Assembly: GCF_023053635.1 (NCBI RefSeq)
Contig: NC_086177.1
Span: forward strand, 90,740,001-90,804,000
Length of the DNA: 64,000 nucleotides
Direction of reading: 5' to 3'
Origin: Elgaria multicarinata webbii
Taxonomy: Eukaryota > Chordata > Lepidosauria > Squamata > Anguidae
The notes beneath the pieces were generated by a model, which did not search any database, was not told where the DNA came from, and saw only the letters and a program-made list of their open reading frames with translations. Of this stretch, positions 12,032 through 23,829 are shown one piece after another. The position numbers and the translations under genes are program-made. How positions within the stretch are numbered: position 1 is the stretch's first letter; every line of letters begins with the position of its first letter.

Positions 12032-12379
12032 CCATGATGCATGGAGCAATAATGTTTAAACATTACTCTCCACTGCATGGCTTGACAGTGTGGACAACGG
12101 CTTTTCAGCAACACCTATGGGCTGCAAATAATGAGTAAATGAGCCCCCAGAGTAACCATTGTTTAACTGAGCAGGGAACCAGAAAAGAATCGTACCTTGT
12201 AAAATGTGGATTGTGAGTTTCATGGTACATCAGGAAACCAAGGGCCAAAGTAGACACACTACATGCATTGGTATTGCATAATAAACTACACCAGTTGCAA
12301 TCAAATGCCTAATAGAACTTACTTGTATCATGACGTCATGCCTTCCTGTGTTTCCCTGCCCCCTGCCAGCATGGAAATG

Positions 12380-12381
12380 TA

Positions 12382-12427
<46 letters not shown>
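12380..12427. repeat. (ATT)n microsatellite (LINE tail)
   Basis: About 16 ATT units at the 3' end of the L2-type LINE. Confidence 0.9.
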
Positions 12428-12618
12428 TATATAGCACCATCAATGTACATGGTGCTGTACAGCGTAAAACAGTAAATAGCAAGACCCTGCCCCATAGGCT
12501 TACATTCTACTAAAATCATAGTAAAGCAATAAGGAGGGGAAGGGAATGCAAACAGGCACTGGGTAGGGTAAACAGACACAGGGTAGGGTAAAACTAACAG
12601 TATAAAGTCCGAGCAACA

Positions 12619-14078
12619 TCAAGTTTTAAAAGCTTTAGGAAAAAGAAAAGTTTTTAGCTGAGCTTTAAAAGTTGCGATTGAGCTTGTAGATCTCAAATGT
12701 TCTGGAAGAGCGTTCCAGGCGTAAGGGGCAGCAGAAGAGAAGGGACGAAGCCAAGCAAGGGAAGTAGAGACCCTTGGGCAGGCGAGAAACATGACATCAG
12801 AGGAGCGAAGAGCATGAGCGGGGCAATAGTGTGAGATGAGAGAGGAGAGATAGGAAGGAGCTAGACCGTGAAAAGCTTTGAAGGTCAACAGGAGAAGTTT
12901 ATATTGGATTCTGAAGTGGATTGGAAGCCAATGAAGAGATTTCAGAAGTGGAGTGACATGGTCAGAGCGGCGAGCCAAGAAGATGATCTTAGCGGCAGAG
13001 TGATGGATAGAGACCAACGGACTGATGTGAGAAGAAGGAAGGCCAGAGAGAAGAAGGTTGCAGTAGTCCAACTGAGAAATAACCAGTGCATGAACAAGCA
13101 TCTTGGCAGAAGAGATAGACAGAAATGATCGAATCCTGGCAATATTATACAGGAAAAAACGACAGGATTTAGCTACTGCCTCAATATGAGGAATAAAGGA
13201 GAGCGAGGAGTCAAATATAAAGCCAAGACTACGAGCTTCATTGACCGGAGTAAGCGTAACATCATTGACAGTAAGAGAGAATGAGAGATGAGGAGAAGGT
13301 TTAGGAGGAAAAACAAGCAATTCAGTCTTTGCCATATTAAGTTTCAAACGACGATGAAGCAGCCAGGCTGAGATATCTGAGAGACATGCCGAGATACGAT
13401 CGTGAACATCAGGAGAAAGTTCCGGAGATGAAAGATATAATTGTGTATCATCGGCATACAGATGATATTGAAGGCCATGAGATTGAATAAGATTACCCAA
13501 GGGCAACATGTATAAAGAAAACAACAACGGGCCAAGCACCGAGCCTTGCGGAACCCCTACTGAAAGGGGAAAAGAGGAAGACGAGCTGCCATTAGCCAAC
13601 ACGCTGAAAGAGCGACCCGCTAGATAGGAGGCAAACCAGTTATAGACAGAGCCACAAAGTCCAAGGTCATGAAGGGAATCTAAGAGAAGATCATGATCAA
13701 CCGTGTCAAAGGCTGCAGTTAGATCAAGGAGAATAAGAACGGAATAAAGGCCTTTAGACTTGGCAGTAAGAAGATCATTGGTGATCTTAGTAAGGGCTGT
13801 TTCAGTGGAATGCAAAGGACGGAATCCGGATTGAAAAGGATCTAGAGCAGAGTTACTAGTAAGAAAGTCAAGACAGCGAGAGTAGACCACACGCTCCAGG
13901 ATCTTTGAAACAAAAGGCAACAAAGAGACAGGTCGGTAGTTAGACAGAGATAGCCTATCAAGAGTAGGTTTCTTGAGAATGGGAGAGACTGTAGCATGTT
14001 TAAAAGCAGAAGGAAATGAACCAGAGGACAGAGAAAATGAACCAGAGGACAGAGAATGTTGTATAATGTTGTGACATC
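12619..14078 (-). CDS. L2-type LINE reverse transcriptase, C-terminal about 485 aa
   Basis: The frame is open from about 14078 to the stop at 12619. It reads [20 protein letters not shown] and [20 protein letters not shown] (palm entry), [40 protein letters not shown] and [15 protein letters not shown] with the catalytic YADD, then a C-terminal region ending [18 protein letters not shown]. This is the L2-clade pattern. The enzyme copies its own RNA into a nicked target. The endonuclease domain is lost, so it is not autonomous. A 1.4-kb frame without breaks suggests a recent insertion. Confidence 0.88.
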
Positions 14079-14900
14079 AGACATGAGGTAAGTTTTATGA
14101 AATCAATTCTCTTCAACAGGACCCATACCCCCACACAACGCAGTATTCACTTTTTAAAAAATCTAAATAATTTTCAGTCTCCTCTTCTCTCCTTTTTCCT
14201 CACTCTATCTCCTGCATTTCCTCTTTCTCCCACCTCCATCTTTTTCATTTTCTTTTAAAAAAATCACAAACACACAACAGAATGTGGTGCCATTGGTACG
14301 ATCCACCAGTTGAAGGTCAGCCTAGTAGACATTACAGAGAAGCAAGAGGAGTTAAACACATGGTTGCCATTTTCAGCGGCAGCCACACATTTTAGTGCAA
14401 TGTCTAGTTTAGCTGTAATCTGGTGCTGTAAATGTTGGGTGGGTTAGAGCTCTTTCAAGCACTCACCTTTTGAAATTACTCATCAATTGTTTGTTGTTTC
14501 AAGCTTTAAGTCTACAAATAGAATCTAATGTAATTACAGCTTCTGGTCTTTCATCTCCATTGATGTGCCAAGTGTTTTATTACTGTCTTAGTGGCCTTAT
14601 TTAGTGAAGATCTTATCATCAGAAATGTTATACTGGGGTCAATAAATGAATAGCACCAGTAAAAATGTTTGGTCCTGAAATGCAGCTTAAAAAAACAACA
14701 ACACCCAAAAATATTCTTACAGATGTTCTGTTTTCACTTAAGATTTACACAGTTCTCCTTGTAATTCAGTGTCTTGAGGTTTCAAAACACACAAGGGAGG
14801 ATTTCCCATTTTCAGCATGCAAGGGCTCCCTACCCACAAAACTCACTTTTCAGTTGAAATAGCTGATATGTTTATAACTCTGATCACTGGCTTTTCAACT

Positions 14901-14901
<1 letters not shown>
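14079..14901. other. No gene seen
   Basis: A C/T-rich block at 14175-14250; otherwise nothing recognised. Confidence 0.4.

Positions 14902-14969
<68 letters not shown>
14902..14969. repeat. (GAT)n(AAT)n microsatellite
   Basis: Nine GAT units followed by about 12 AAT units. Confidence 0.9.
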
Positions 14970-15004
14970 GAGCAAGTTATCTAAAATATTGAATTATTTG
15001 CTGT

Positions 15005-15300
15005 AGGTATTTTTATACTGCCTGTTATTCATATTCTCAGGAAGGTTTATATTAAAAGATGATAAAACAATTAAAATATGAATACAACCAGCCAACAAGA
15101 TCCCTTAATCGACATAAGAATGATCAGTGAGCTTAAAAATTGTTTCTGAAAAGCTTGGGAAAAGAATAAGGGGTTTGTCAGAAGCTGAGTGCTCTCCTGA
15201 GAAGATGAACCTTTCTGGGGAGAGCATTCCACCATCAGGGTGCCACCATGAAGAAGTTCCATTCTCTGGTGGCCAGCCACGTCACCTCTGAGGCAAGGGC
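15005..15300 (-). mobile_element. LINE 3' fragment (L2-type)
   Basis: TTTTTATACTGCCTGTTATT tail, then GAGAGCATTCCACCATCAGG and GTGCCACCATGAAGAAG, as in the inverse of the other L2-type ends. Confidence 0.5.
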
Positions 15301-15354
15301 ACCTACAAAAGGCCCTCTGCTGAAGATCTTAATGTAAGAGCAAGAGCATAAGAG

Positions 15355-15581
15355 AGAGCCAGTGTAGTGTAGTGGCGAAGGTGTTGGACTGGGAGTCGGG
15401 AGATCTGGGTTCTAGTCTCCACTTGGCCATGGAAACCCACTGGGTGACTTTGGGCCAGTCACAGACTCTCAGCCCAACCTACCTCACAGGATTGTTGTTG
15501 TGAAGATAACATGGAGAGGAGGAGGTTTAGTATGTTGCCTTAGGTTCCTTGGAGGAAAAAAGGTGGGATATAAATGTAATA

Positions 15582-15626
<45 letters not shown>
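15355..15626 (+). mobile_element. Sauria-type SINE
   Basis: The tRNA-derived head AGCCAGTGTAGTGTAGTGGC has A-box-like and GGTTCTAGTC B-box-like words. The body is GTCACAGACTCTCAGCCCAA, and the LINE-like tail GGTGGGATATAAATGTAATA runs into (AAT)n. RNA polymerase III SINE mobilised by a LINE; this class is typical of squamates. Confidence 0.85.
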
Positions 15627-15627
<1 letters not shown>

Positions 15628-15791
15628 TGGAGACAGACATTCCTTCATTGAGCCCTATGTTGTGATGGCTTTAAAACTAGTTCCAGTATTTTCAAAAACA
15701 GTACTGGAGGCTTTTGACATATATTATCTCAATCATTCTTAACAGCAGCCCTGTAATGGAGGCCAGTTTTCTTATCTCCATATTACAGAAG

Positions 15792-15820
15792 GGTGTGTGT
15801 GTGTGTGTGTGTGTGTGCAT
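15792..15820. repeat. (GT)n microsatellite
   Basis: About 13 GT units. Confidence 0.85.
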
Positions 15821-16690
15821 GTCCATAAAAAAGGATGGGTTGCCCAAGGCCAACTAGTGTAGTGGCTGAGAGTTTTGAGGCCAAACTTCATATTATGATG
15901 GAGACGTGTGAAGGCATCACTGTTTCTTTTAAAGGGTTTTGCAAAGAGCAACCTGATCTAGATCAGGAACACAGTGTGTCTATGCATACATGTAAATAAG
16001 TTAACCCTTCTTCCTCACATTGTTTTCCTGTTTAAATCCCACACCTTAACACATGTTGGCAGAGTCGGCAACCTCCCATCTCCATGCCTATGTCCTGATC
16101 CAGATCATTCTCTCTCTCAAACACATACACGCACCCCCCCCCCCAAAGCTGTATTTGCAACAGCAGCAAAACACCTTTAAAGAGACTGATGCATTCATGC
16201 ATCTCTATCACAATGTCTAGGTTGGTCCTTAGATTGCATTAGTAATGCAATCTCAAAAAGGCACATATTTAGCAGCGAGCCTTATAGGAATCATAGAAAC
16301 AGAGGTGGAAGGGGCCATTTAAGCCATCAGTTCCAACCCCATACCCGTCTGCCTAGTCCTGCCTACTTCTGCTGATACAAATCCAGAACCGCTGTCATGG
16401 GGCACACGTTCTCCTGCAACAGCTCTCCTTTATTTGCAGAAACTCCCCTCTTGCGTGCCCCATGAGCAGCAATTATAGATCCAGCAAAACTCCCAATCAG
16501 CCCTCCTCCCTTGTGAAATGGCGGTAGACACAGAAGATCTGCTAAACCTCTTTGTGTGGAATCTCTTTCAGCCCTAAAGCTGTTGGGGGCTGCACTGCAG
16601 TGGGAGGTGGGTCTTGAAAGCAAAATAGGGCAAGGCCCAAATACCCAAAATACCAGTATATTTTGGCTCAAAGCTCTTACCGCTAGTAAA

Positions 16691-16852
16691 TAAGACCAGA
16701 TCTACACCTTGTGTCAAATCATTACAAATGTGGAATAAAAAGCAGGATATAACTATGAAAGCAGTATATGGAATGTGGATGGTGCCTCAGTAGTAATCAG
16801 TTCACTTCAATACCTCTATAACGCATTAGTGTAGATCTAGCCTAAGCCTTAG
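16691..16852. mobile_element. Family B partial element
   Basis: CAGATCTACACCTTGTGTC at the left and TAGTGTAGATCTAGCC at the right, with the AAAAAGCAGGATATAACTAT core. Confidence 0.5.
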
Positions 16853-17192
16853 GCTAGATCTACCTTTTAGATGGGGGGAAGAAAATGGCACAAATGTCAG
16901 GAGCCCCCCAAATCATGGGTGATCAGGGGAAAGAGGGATGGGTCAGGTGAAGTGGCATGCCCACCTGGAAGACCCTGGAGGGTTTGATTTGACCCAAGGC
17001 CTGAGATTCTACATGCTTGTGCTAAGAGTCTTGGCTCCTGACCCATTACTTCCACCAGTTCCAGACCTTTGACACCCCCAGTCTTTTAGGGGTGGTGGTA
17101 GTAGGGTGAGGAAACCCAGCTCCTTAGTCATGTGGAGATTTCCTTGGTCCTTCCAATCCACCTTACTTTATCCACAGCTGAAAAGAGAACAA

Positions 17193-18345
17193 GGGCGTTA
17201 CTAGACGAGGCTGTAGCGCACGTTACCTTCCGCAGTCGTGTCGAGGCTTCCAGATGACGTTCACGAGGATCCGTCGTTATCCTGCGGTGAAGCCTCTTTC
17301 TCCCGACTTTAAAAAAGTGAGTTCTGGTGCGCCTTTTCCTGCCGGCCCAAGGTAATTCGGAGTAGGTGTGGGAGGATGTGAGGTCACTGCGGTCCGCACT
17401 GGGCAGGAAAAGGCGTGCTAAGGGGAGTGGCCAGCGGCTTCGGTCAAGCCGCCTCCGCCATTTGCGGCCAGTCCGCCAGCTGGGGCAGCGCAGCTGAGCG
17501 GCTTTTCTTCTTATTCCCACAGTGGCAGTTTGCGCAGGACCGGAGGACCAGAAAAGTGGCTGGTGTGCTGCTGGGGGTGGGTGGGGGATGGGTGGGGGAT
17601 GTGCGCCTGTTTTTTCTACTTCAACCTCTGCGTGGGTCACTTTTCGGAAAGGCGGGCATCCCACAGTCATGGGAAGTTGGTGACTCCTCGGGTGGGCAGC
17701 CACAGCGGCCACATAATGGCAGTGCTGTACGCTGCGCCAAAGATGTAAAGGCCAGTGGGGACTGAGGGGGATGGTCCAGGCATGAAAGGCTGTGTGCCTG
17801 TTGGTGTGGGTACGCGGCTGGAAGAGGGCACAGCTGTTTCTGGGCTGCTGCCATGCCTACGCCCAGATGTGGGTTGGCTCCGTGGGATGGGGGGGAGGCC
17901 ACAGAGGCGGTCATCGCCACCGACACTTCAGAGGCATGATGGGAGATGTAGGCACAGAGTGCCCATGCAGACGACTGACCTCGGGTCATATTACACCCAC
18001 CACGACCCCCATCAGAAAGTGACCGCATCAATGTTGACCCTCAACACTGGCTCTCGCTGGTGCCTGAGGGGGCTGGTACGCAGCAGCAGCACTTCAGCTG
18101 GCACTGCCACTGCCGCCGCCGCTGCCGCCGCCGCCAGTGCCGCGGCGGCATCGCTGACGGCTGCACAAGCGATCTACGCTGTTTGCGGTCTTTCGGACTT
18201 GCGCAAACTGTGTGGTGAGCGAAACCCCCCCCCCCCCCGCGGAAATCAGGCCGGTGTGGCTGCGCAACCGTGCTCGAGGCGGCAGCAGCACAACCAGCGC
18301 AAACGCTCCTCAACGACGGAACACCCGGTAGGTCTAGCAAAGCCC
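17193..18345 (+). mobile_element. GC-rich 1.15-kb member related to family A
   Basis: The left end is GGGCGTTACTAGACGAGG and the right end inverted is GGGCTTTGCTAGACCTACC. CAA flanks both ends (17190-17192 and 18346-18348). The interior is very GC- and CpG-rich, with a GCCGCC tract at about 18110-18150 and a run of Cs at 18225-18238. Long ORFs on both strands follow from composition (few A/T stops) and match no family I know. It stands out sharply from the AT-rich surroundings. Confidence 0.65.
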
Positions 18346-18807
18346 CAAGTAGCAGCCGGAACGTCTTTCTTTCATACAGTCTGATAGCTCACCAGCTTGG
18401 AATGTGGGTGATGATTGTGAATCCACAGAAGCAAACAGCAATTAAGTTGCTGCTGATTTTATGACCCTGGCATATTGCTGATAGGGGAGTTGGAAGAACA
18501 GCCCCCAGCTCATCAGCCGTTATTAGCCTTCAGAAGATGCTATCGGAGAGGAGAATTTAAGAACCCAGAGAGTTAGATTCAGTATCACTTCCATGTTTAC
18601 CTTTTTTTTGTGCATGCGAAATTAAATTAGCAAATTTCACAGAGGTGAGGTGTGAGATCTAGAAAGCATGAAATCCTAGCCAGATGTCTAGACACCAAAC
18701 ATTGGCATTGACTCATAAGCACACGGGCTGTCTAATTGAGCATCAGTCTCAACTCATGACTGTGAAATCAGGCCCCTTTGGGAAACAATGATGGAACAGA
18801 GAAGATG

Positions 18808-18900
18808 GCTCCAAGCACTTATTTATTTATTTATTTATTTATTTATTTGTTATACCGCCCAATAGCCAAAGCTCTCTGGGCAGTTTACATTTGCAAAATG
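18808..18900 (-). repeat. Short LINE tail (ATACCGCCCAATAGCC type)
   Basis: (TTTA)n then TATACCGCCCAATAGCCAAA and CTCTCTGGGCAGTTTACA. Related tails lie at 21890-21970, 22838-22895 and 25925-25998. Confidence 0.55.
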
Positions 18901-19311
18901 AAGAGTATCCACTCCTTTATCCAGGGCTGTCGTGTAGATTGAAAAAAGGAAGAGGTGTATTTTTCTGCCCAATAGGCATGGAACTGGTGACAGGCCTAGT
19001 CTTGTTTATGATCAAGGAGTCGTGATATCTAACGTACAGGTGGTACATCCTTAATATGCATTTGTAGAGAGGAGGATTGGACTAATGCGAGCCTCGTGTT
19101 CTCACTTTGAGCCTAGCTTAACGTTGGCAAACAGTCTTGCTTACATGAGCTAATGCTTACATGCTCCAATAGCATTAATCTGAGACATCTGTGTTTGCTT
19201 TTGCTGTGTATATCAACACATCCTGGGGATGAAGGACATGTCCAATGCACTAGCCTGAAGGCTAATCTATTCTGATTGGGCTTTGATGAGTAAAGGAAGG
19301 CATGAGTGTGG

Positions 19312-20008
19312 TTTACAAAATTATGCATGGTATGGAGAAAGTGGATATTTCTCCCTCTCTCATAATGCCAGGATCCAGGGTCATACCATGAAGCTGATTG
19401 GTGGGTAATTCAGGACAGATAAAAGGAAGTGTTTCTTCACACAGTGCATGGTTATGAAATTGGCCACCCATTTGGATGGCTTTAAAAGGGGATTGGACAA
19501 ATTCCTGGAGAAAAATTCTATTGATGGCTACTAGTCCTGGTGTATGGTGACTATATAGAAAGGGGGACAGGGCTCCTGCATCTTTAACAGTTGTACAGAA
19601 AATGGAATTTCAGCAGGTAACCTTTGTATGCATGCAGCAACTGGTGAAATGCCCTCTTCATCACAATAGTTAAAGCTGCAGGAGCCTTGCCCTCTATTGT
19701 AGAGTGACCAGATACAAAAGAGGGCATGGCTTCTGCAGTTTCAACTGTTATGATGAAGAGGGCATTCCACCAGGTGATGCATGAATACAAATGGCACCTG
19801 CTCAAATTCCCCTTTCTACACAAGTGTGAACGATACAGGAACCCTGTCCTCCTTTCCTTATGGCCGCCCTACCTGATGGCCATTTATTACAGAGGCTTTA
19901 TAGCCTCTGTACAGCAGTTGCTGAAGAACATGACCAGGAGGGTCCCACTTACCAGTTTCTCACAGGCAGTTAGTTGGCCACTGTGTGAACAAAATGCTAG
20001 ACAGTGAA
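19312..20008 (+). mobile_element. CR1/L3-type LINE 3' end, interrupted
   Basis: TTACAAAATTATGCATGG start; AATTGGCCACCCATTTGGAT; broken at 19547 by the compound element, resuming at 19873 with CCTGATGGCCATTTATTACA to ACTGTGTGAACAAAATGC. Confidence 0.75.
19548..19872 (+). mobile_element. Compound short element inserted in a CR1 LINE
   Basis: It starts TATGGTGACTATATAG and ends TTATGGCCGCCCTA, with two inverted halves: GGGCTCCTGCATCTTTAACA near the left and the matching sequence near the right. The CR1 breaks off at AGTCCTGGTG and resumes CCTGATGGCC, consistent with a 7-8 bp target duplication. Confidence 0.65.
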
Positions 20009-20045
20009 CTACTTCATTGGCTTTTGATGGTTGCAATGATACAAT

Positions 20046-20420
20046 GGTTGCAATGATACAAAAGCAGGGCTGGCATCAAATATAGGCATGGCTGGGTGCC
20101 TGCCGAGAGGTCTGAATCCCAGCAGGGCCTCATTGATGACAGCCCCCTGGATTTGCTCTTCCTCTTCACCATTGCAAACTGATTATTCACCTGCTTCTCA
20201 CTCTGGCCCAGGTGAGAAGGAGGAGCACAGAGGATTCTGCCTCCTTGCTCACTGGCTCCCTGCCTTTCAGGGAAGTAAGCAGTATCAATGTTGAGAAAGA
20301 GGATGAGAAGCAATAGCAGCTGCTGTCAATGGCAGCGAGAAGGTAGACTCACTAAAGGACAGGGTTCGCTGAGGGTGTTTCACCCAAGAGGCGTCCAAAG
20401 CTTTGATCTGACACTGAGTA
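20046..20420 (+). repeat. Interspersed repeat family C, copy 1
   Basis: AAAGCAGGGCTGGCATCAAA, then TTGCAAACTGATTATTCACC, ending in TTTCACCCAAGAGGCG. It shares order and wording with 27681-28035 and 39505-39880. The ends are undefined and there is no coding potential. Confidence 0.55.
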
Positions 20421-21148
20421 AACTCATCGGGTCTCTAAAAGAAATGGGAAAATATGTTATGTCATAGATAGTCTTGGTACTTGTTGAGCATAAGAAAAAT
20501 GGATTGGGGTGCCTTCCTCAGAATTCCTCTGTGGGTTGTGGTAATTTCTTAACCATTGATACTATCCTATCCCATCCGCCTTTTTTCTTTTATGTTTTGC
20601 CCCTGCGAATATCAAACGTATTTACCTTAAGCCAAGGGTTAAGTAAGTTTCCCATGAGGAACTGGGTATGTCTCCAGCTGTATTTTGACTGAATTTTACC
20701 CATGGACTCTTAGCATTGTTTGACGCATGACTTTATCTTTCTAAGGACAAAATTTATTGCATTTTTAAAAGAAGAGGAAAACTGGGTGTGTTTAGCATAA
20801 AACATTTTTATAGGGGTGGGAGTGTGAACTCCGTTTTAACATGTTCTCTTTCAAAGCTTTGGCTACTTTTTCGACAGATGTTGATGGAATTTATTCCTCT
20901 GTGCTTCTTTCCTCTCTCTCTTTTTTTTGCAATAACAAGCAAGGGTCAACCTAACCCAACACAGATTCCAGTGATATAGGTTGCTCATTCAATTGCTTCG
21001 GATGGGAAGGAGTTCCACAATTGCTAACATTGATTTAGGTTCTCCACATGTTTTAAACTGGGAACTGTGTTTGTGCGAAAGGTTGGGGTTGCTCAGTTGC
21101 CAAACCCACAAACTTCTCTCTTGGCCACTCATGGCTGATTTGTTTTCG

Positions 21149-21572
21149 TAGGGTGACCATATTTGGGAAACCCAAAAAGAGGACACCTAGTGTGTGTGTG
21201 TGGGGAAGCAGCTTTCTGAGTCCTGCAGAAAGTACGTCATTATTCCCCCGCCACCTTAAAGAACCCGATTGGAGTGGAGGAGGGGAAAGGATTTCATTCT
21301 GCACCACCACCATCCACTCCAATTGGGGCCTTTTCTATAATGTCCAGGAATGACCCACTTTCCCCTTTAAGACCTCAATTTGAGCTCGGGGTGGGGGAAT
21401 GATGTGCCTCAAGAAAGCATGTCATTCCCTCCTGCCATGCTAATGGCAGCCTTAAAGGGGAAGGTGTGTCATTCCAGGACATTATTGAAAATTATAGAAA
21501 ATCCCCCCTGACACCATGGAAAGAACAAAAACCAGGACAAATCCGGGGAAATCCTGACAGTTGGTCACCCTA
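21149..21572 (+). mobile_element. TAGGGTGACC short hAT-type element
   Basis: It starts TAGGGTGACCATATTTGG and ends TTGGTCACCCTA. It is 424 bp and non-coding, and nearly identical to 42011-42432 in inverted orientation. The flanks (TGTTTTCG / GTTTTTGT) are only roughly alike. Confidence 0.75.
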
Positions 21573-21658
21573 GTTTTTGTGACTTTGCTCTCAACTGAGA
21601 CTTATCTGCGAAACGTGCTGGCCCCAATCCAGTTCAGGTGATTGGCAGGCAAACCTGG

Positions 21659-21840
21659 GGCCTGATCTACACTTTGTGCCAAACCATTACGATCCCGTCA
21701 TAGTACTGCCGTATCCCTCTTGCGCATGTATACCTTGTACGACGCACAATGACATTTGTTATGGTATTTGAATCATGTGAAATAAAAAGCAGAAAATAAC
21801 CCTATGAAAGTGGTGTAAGGAATGTGATTACAAATTTGGG
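21659..21840. mobile_element. Family B partial element
   Basis: GGGCCTGATCTACACTTTGT, then CCATTACGATCCCGTCATAG and GGAATGTGATTAC. The right terminal repeat is missing. Confidence 0.45.
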
Positions 21841-21889
21841 GTGAGATCTCTGAGGACCAGGAATTATTTTTTAAGGTTCCAGTATGTTT

Positions 21890-21970
21890 ACTGTTTATTT
21901 TTTAAAGTTATTGTTGATTACATTTTTATGCTCCCCAATAGCTGAGGGTCTCTGGGCAGTTCACAATTAA
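21890..21970 (-). repeat. Short LINE tail
   Basis: ATTTTTATGCTCCCCAATAG then GGTCTCTGGGCAGTTCACAA. Confidence 0.45.
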
Positions 21971-22047
21971 GCTCAGCCTTTCACTGAGTCCCACTTTCAC
22001 CCCAGTATTGGAGATAATGGATTTTTTGTACCATTTCAAGTGTACTA

Positions 22048-22505
22048 GGCCAGATCTACACCTTGTGTCAAATTATTATGATCCCATCATGGTAACATTA
22101 TATCCGTCTTTTGCATTTATACTTTGTAGGATGCACAATGATATCTGTTGTGGTGTTTTCGATAGTGTGGAATAAAAAGCAGGAAATAACATTTTGAAAG
22201 TGGTATATTGAATGTGTAATGTGCCCCAACAGTTATTGGTGCACTTCAACACCACTATAAAGCAGTACTGCTTTACAGTGGTATTGAAGTGCACTGATGA
22301 CTGCTGGGGTCCATGACACATCTACACCAAGCAGGACATAACACTATGAAAGCAGTATGAAAGCGATTTATGTCATGTGTCATGGGCCCCAACATTTGTC
22401 AGTTCACTTTGTTCCCACTATAAAACAGTAGTGTAGATCCTGCCTCCATATACTGCTTTCTTACCACTTTCATAGTGCAATATCCTGCTTGGTGTAGATC
22501 TGGCC
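22048..22505. mobile_element. Family B element, longer form with perfect terminal repeats
   Basis: GGCCAGATCTACACC is repeated perfectly inverted at the right end. It contains an extra internal unit, GTGTCAAATTATTATGATCC, and a CTTCAACACCACTATAAAGC palindrome. It seems to be two units joined head to head. Confidence 0.6.
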
Positions 22506-22523
22506 TGGATTGCATGAAACGGT

Positions 22524-22705
22524 GGGCTCATCTACACCAAGCAGGATATAGCACTATGAAAGTGGTATGAGAGTGGTCTGTGGTATGTGTCAATGGCCCC
22601 AACAGTTGTCAGTGCACTTCAATACTGCTATAAAGCAGTAGTGTGGCTCCTGCCTCTTATATACTGCTTTCATAATAGAATATCCTCCTTGGTGTAGATA
22701 AGCCC
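22524..22705. mobile_element. Family B element
   Basis: GGGCTCATCTACACCAAGCA is mirrored by CCTTGGTGTAGATAAGCCC. It starts 18 bases after the previous copy ends. Confidence 0.6.
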
Positions 22706-22837
22706 AGTGTGTGGCCCTGACTGGGGATGCACATCTTCAGGTGCATCAAAATAAATATCCTAATTGTTTGGTGGGGGCAGGACAAGCACCATGAAGTAGA
22801 TACAGATTCCCTCACAGACACATCACTGTATCATTTC

Positions 22838-22895
22838 ATTTATTATATTTCTAATCTGTCCCATTAGCCAAAGCTCTCTGGGTGGTTCACAAAAA
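22838..22895 (-). repeat. Short LINE tail
   Basis: TATATTTCTAATCTGTCCCA then AGCCAAAGCTCTCTGGGTGG. Confidence 0.45.
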
Positions 22896-23469
22896 TTAAG
22901 TACTGCCATCAGATGTTTTTGCAAGCAAGCAAGCTACCACCAATAGATCTCTCTTGCCATATTGACTTATTTTTATCAATGTTAATGAAATCTTTGGGAT
23001 TCTGGTAAGCTGTACAAGAGATGGCCGCAAAATTCTCCCAGGCTGGGCTCAGAAAAGAGCTCTGGGGGCTTGAGAAATCCCATGCCAAAATGACAGGTGA
23101 GCTTTAGATATCCCTGAATTCTTCTCCAGACTCCAGTTCATATCAAAATCTATGCTGGAGTACAGAATTCCTGCCTGGCCTGCTGCTCCATCCCTTCTTG
23201 TAAGCCAAATATCCTCCTTGCCAGCCTCACCCCCAAAACATTCTTTTCCCCTTTAGTTTCCCCAAAGCAGGGTAACTAAACAATGGCCATGTGTCCTCGA
23301 GGTTTGGGGGCTGGCAGTGAGGGTGTTTGGGAGTTGGGACTGGAAAGGAAAGCAGGGACAGGAGAGTATTTTTTGACCCTCAGGTCATCATGGGAAATGA
23401 TCCAGGCTTCTCCCCAACCCCCCCCCCCCATTTAAAAAAGAAGAAGCCTGGATCATTTCCAAGTTAAGC

Positions 23470-23800
23470 AAGGCAAATGGGAGAATGCTTACCAAAATAT
23501 ATTGGGTCTATAGACTGGAGTCCTCTGCAAAGTAGAGTCTTCTTCATAGGAGCACCATGCTTGTGGAATTCCCTCCCTGAGCCCACCCACTTTAACCTAT
23601 TATCAGATTTTAGAAAGCTGGTAGGAAACAGTTTCAATTCAAGATGCCTTTGGGCTTCACCTACATTAAGGGAAAATCCTGCTGCCTTACCGGGGTTACT
23701 TGCTGCTTCCGCATTCTTTTCAGGATTGCAATCAGCTCCATTACACAGGCGGACATGGGACATGGTTTGAATTGAAACCTTCCATCCCAATTTCCCCCTG
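23470..23800 (+). mobile_element. LINE C-terminal fragment
   Basis: The frame around 23540-23640 gives FFIGAPCLWNSLPEPTHF and LLSDFRKLVG, the usual C-terminus of L2-type ORF2. The ends are worn. Confidence 0.5.
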
Positions 23801-23829
23801 TGTTTTTCTTTAGACAGCACCATCTAGTG

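Larger units (their letters stand above)
12380..14078 (-). mobile_element. L2-clade LINE, 5'-truncated
   Basis: It comprises a long reverse transcriptase ORF, a 3' untranslated region with GCACCATCAATGTACATGGT (12437 onward), and an (ATT)n tail at 12380-12427. The 5' end is near 14078, where the frame meets a stop. A 21-base tandem duplication (AAATGAACCAGAGGACAGAG) lies at about 14010-14055. Confidence 0.9.

Noticed and set aside
15355-15430. tRNA-like sequence at SINE heads
   Set aside because: The promoter-like boxes belong to SINE heads; there is no complete cloverleaf or anticodon arm of a functional tRNA.
17755-18384. 209-codon ORF
   Set aside because: It lies inside the GC-rich inverted-repeat element, is dominated by Ala/Ser/Thr runs from GCC repeats, and has equally long ORFs on the other strand; compositional.
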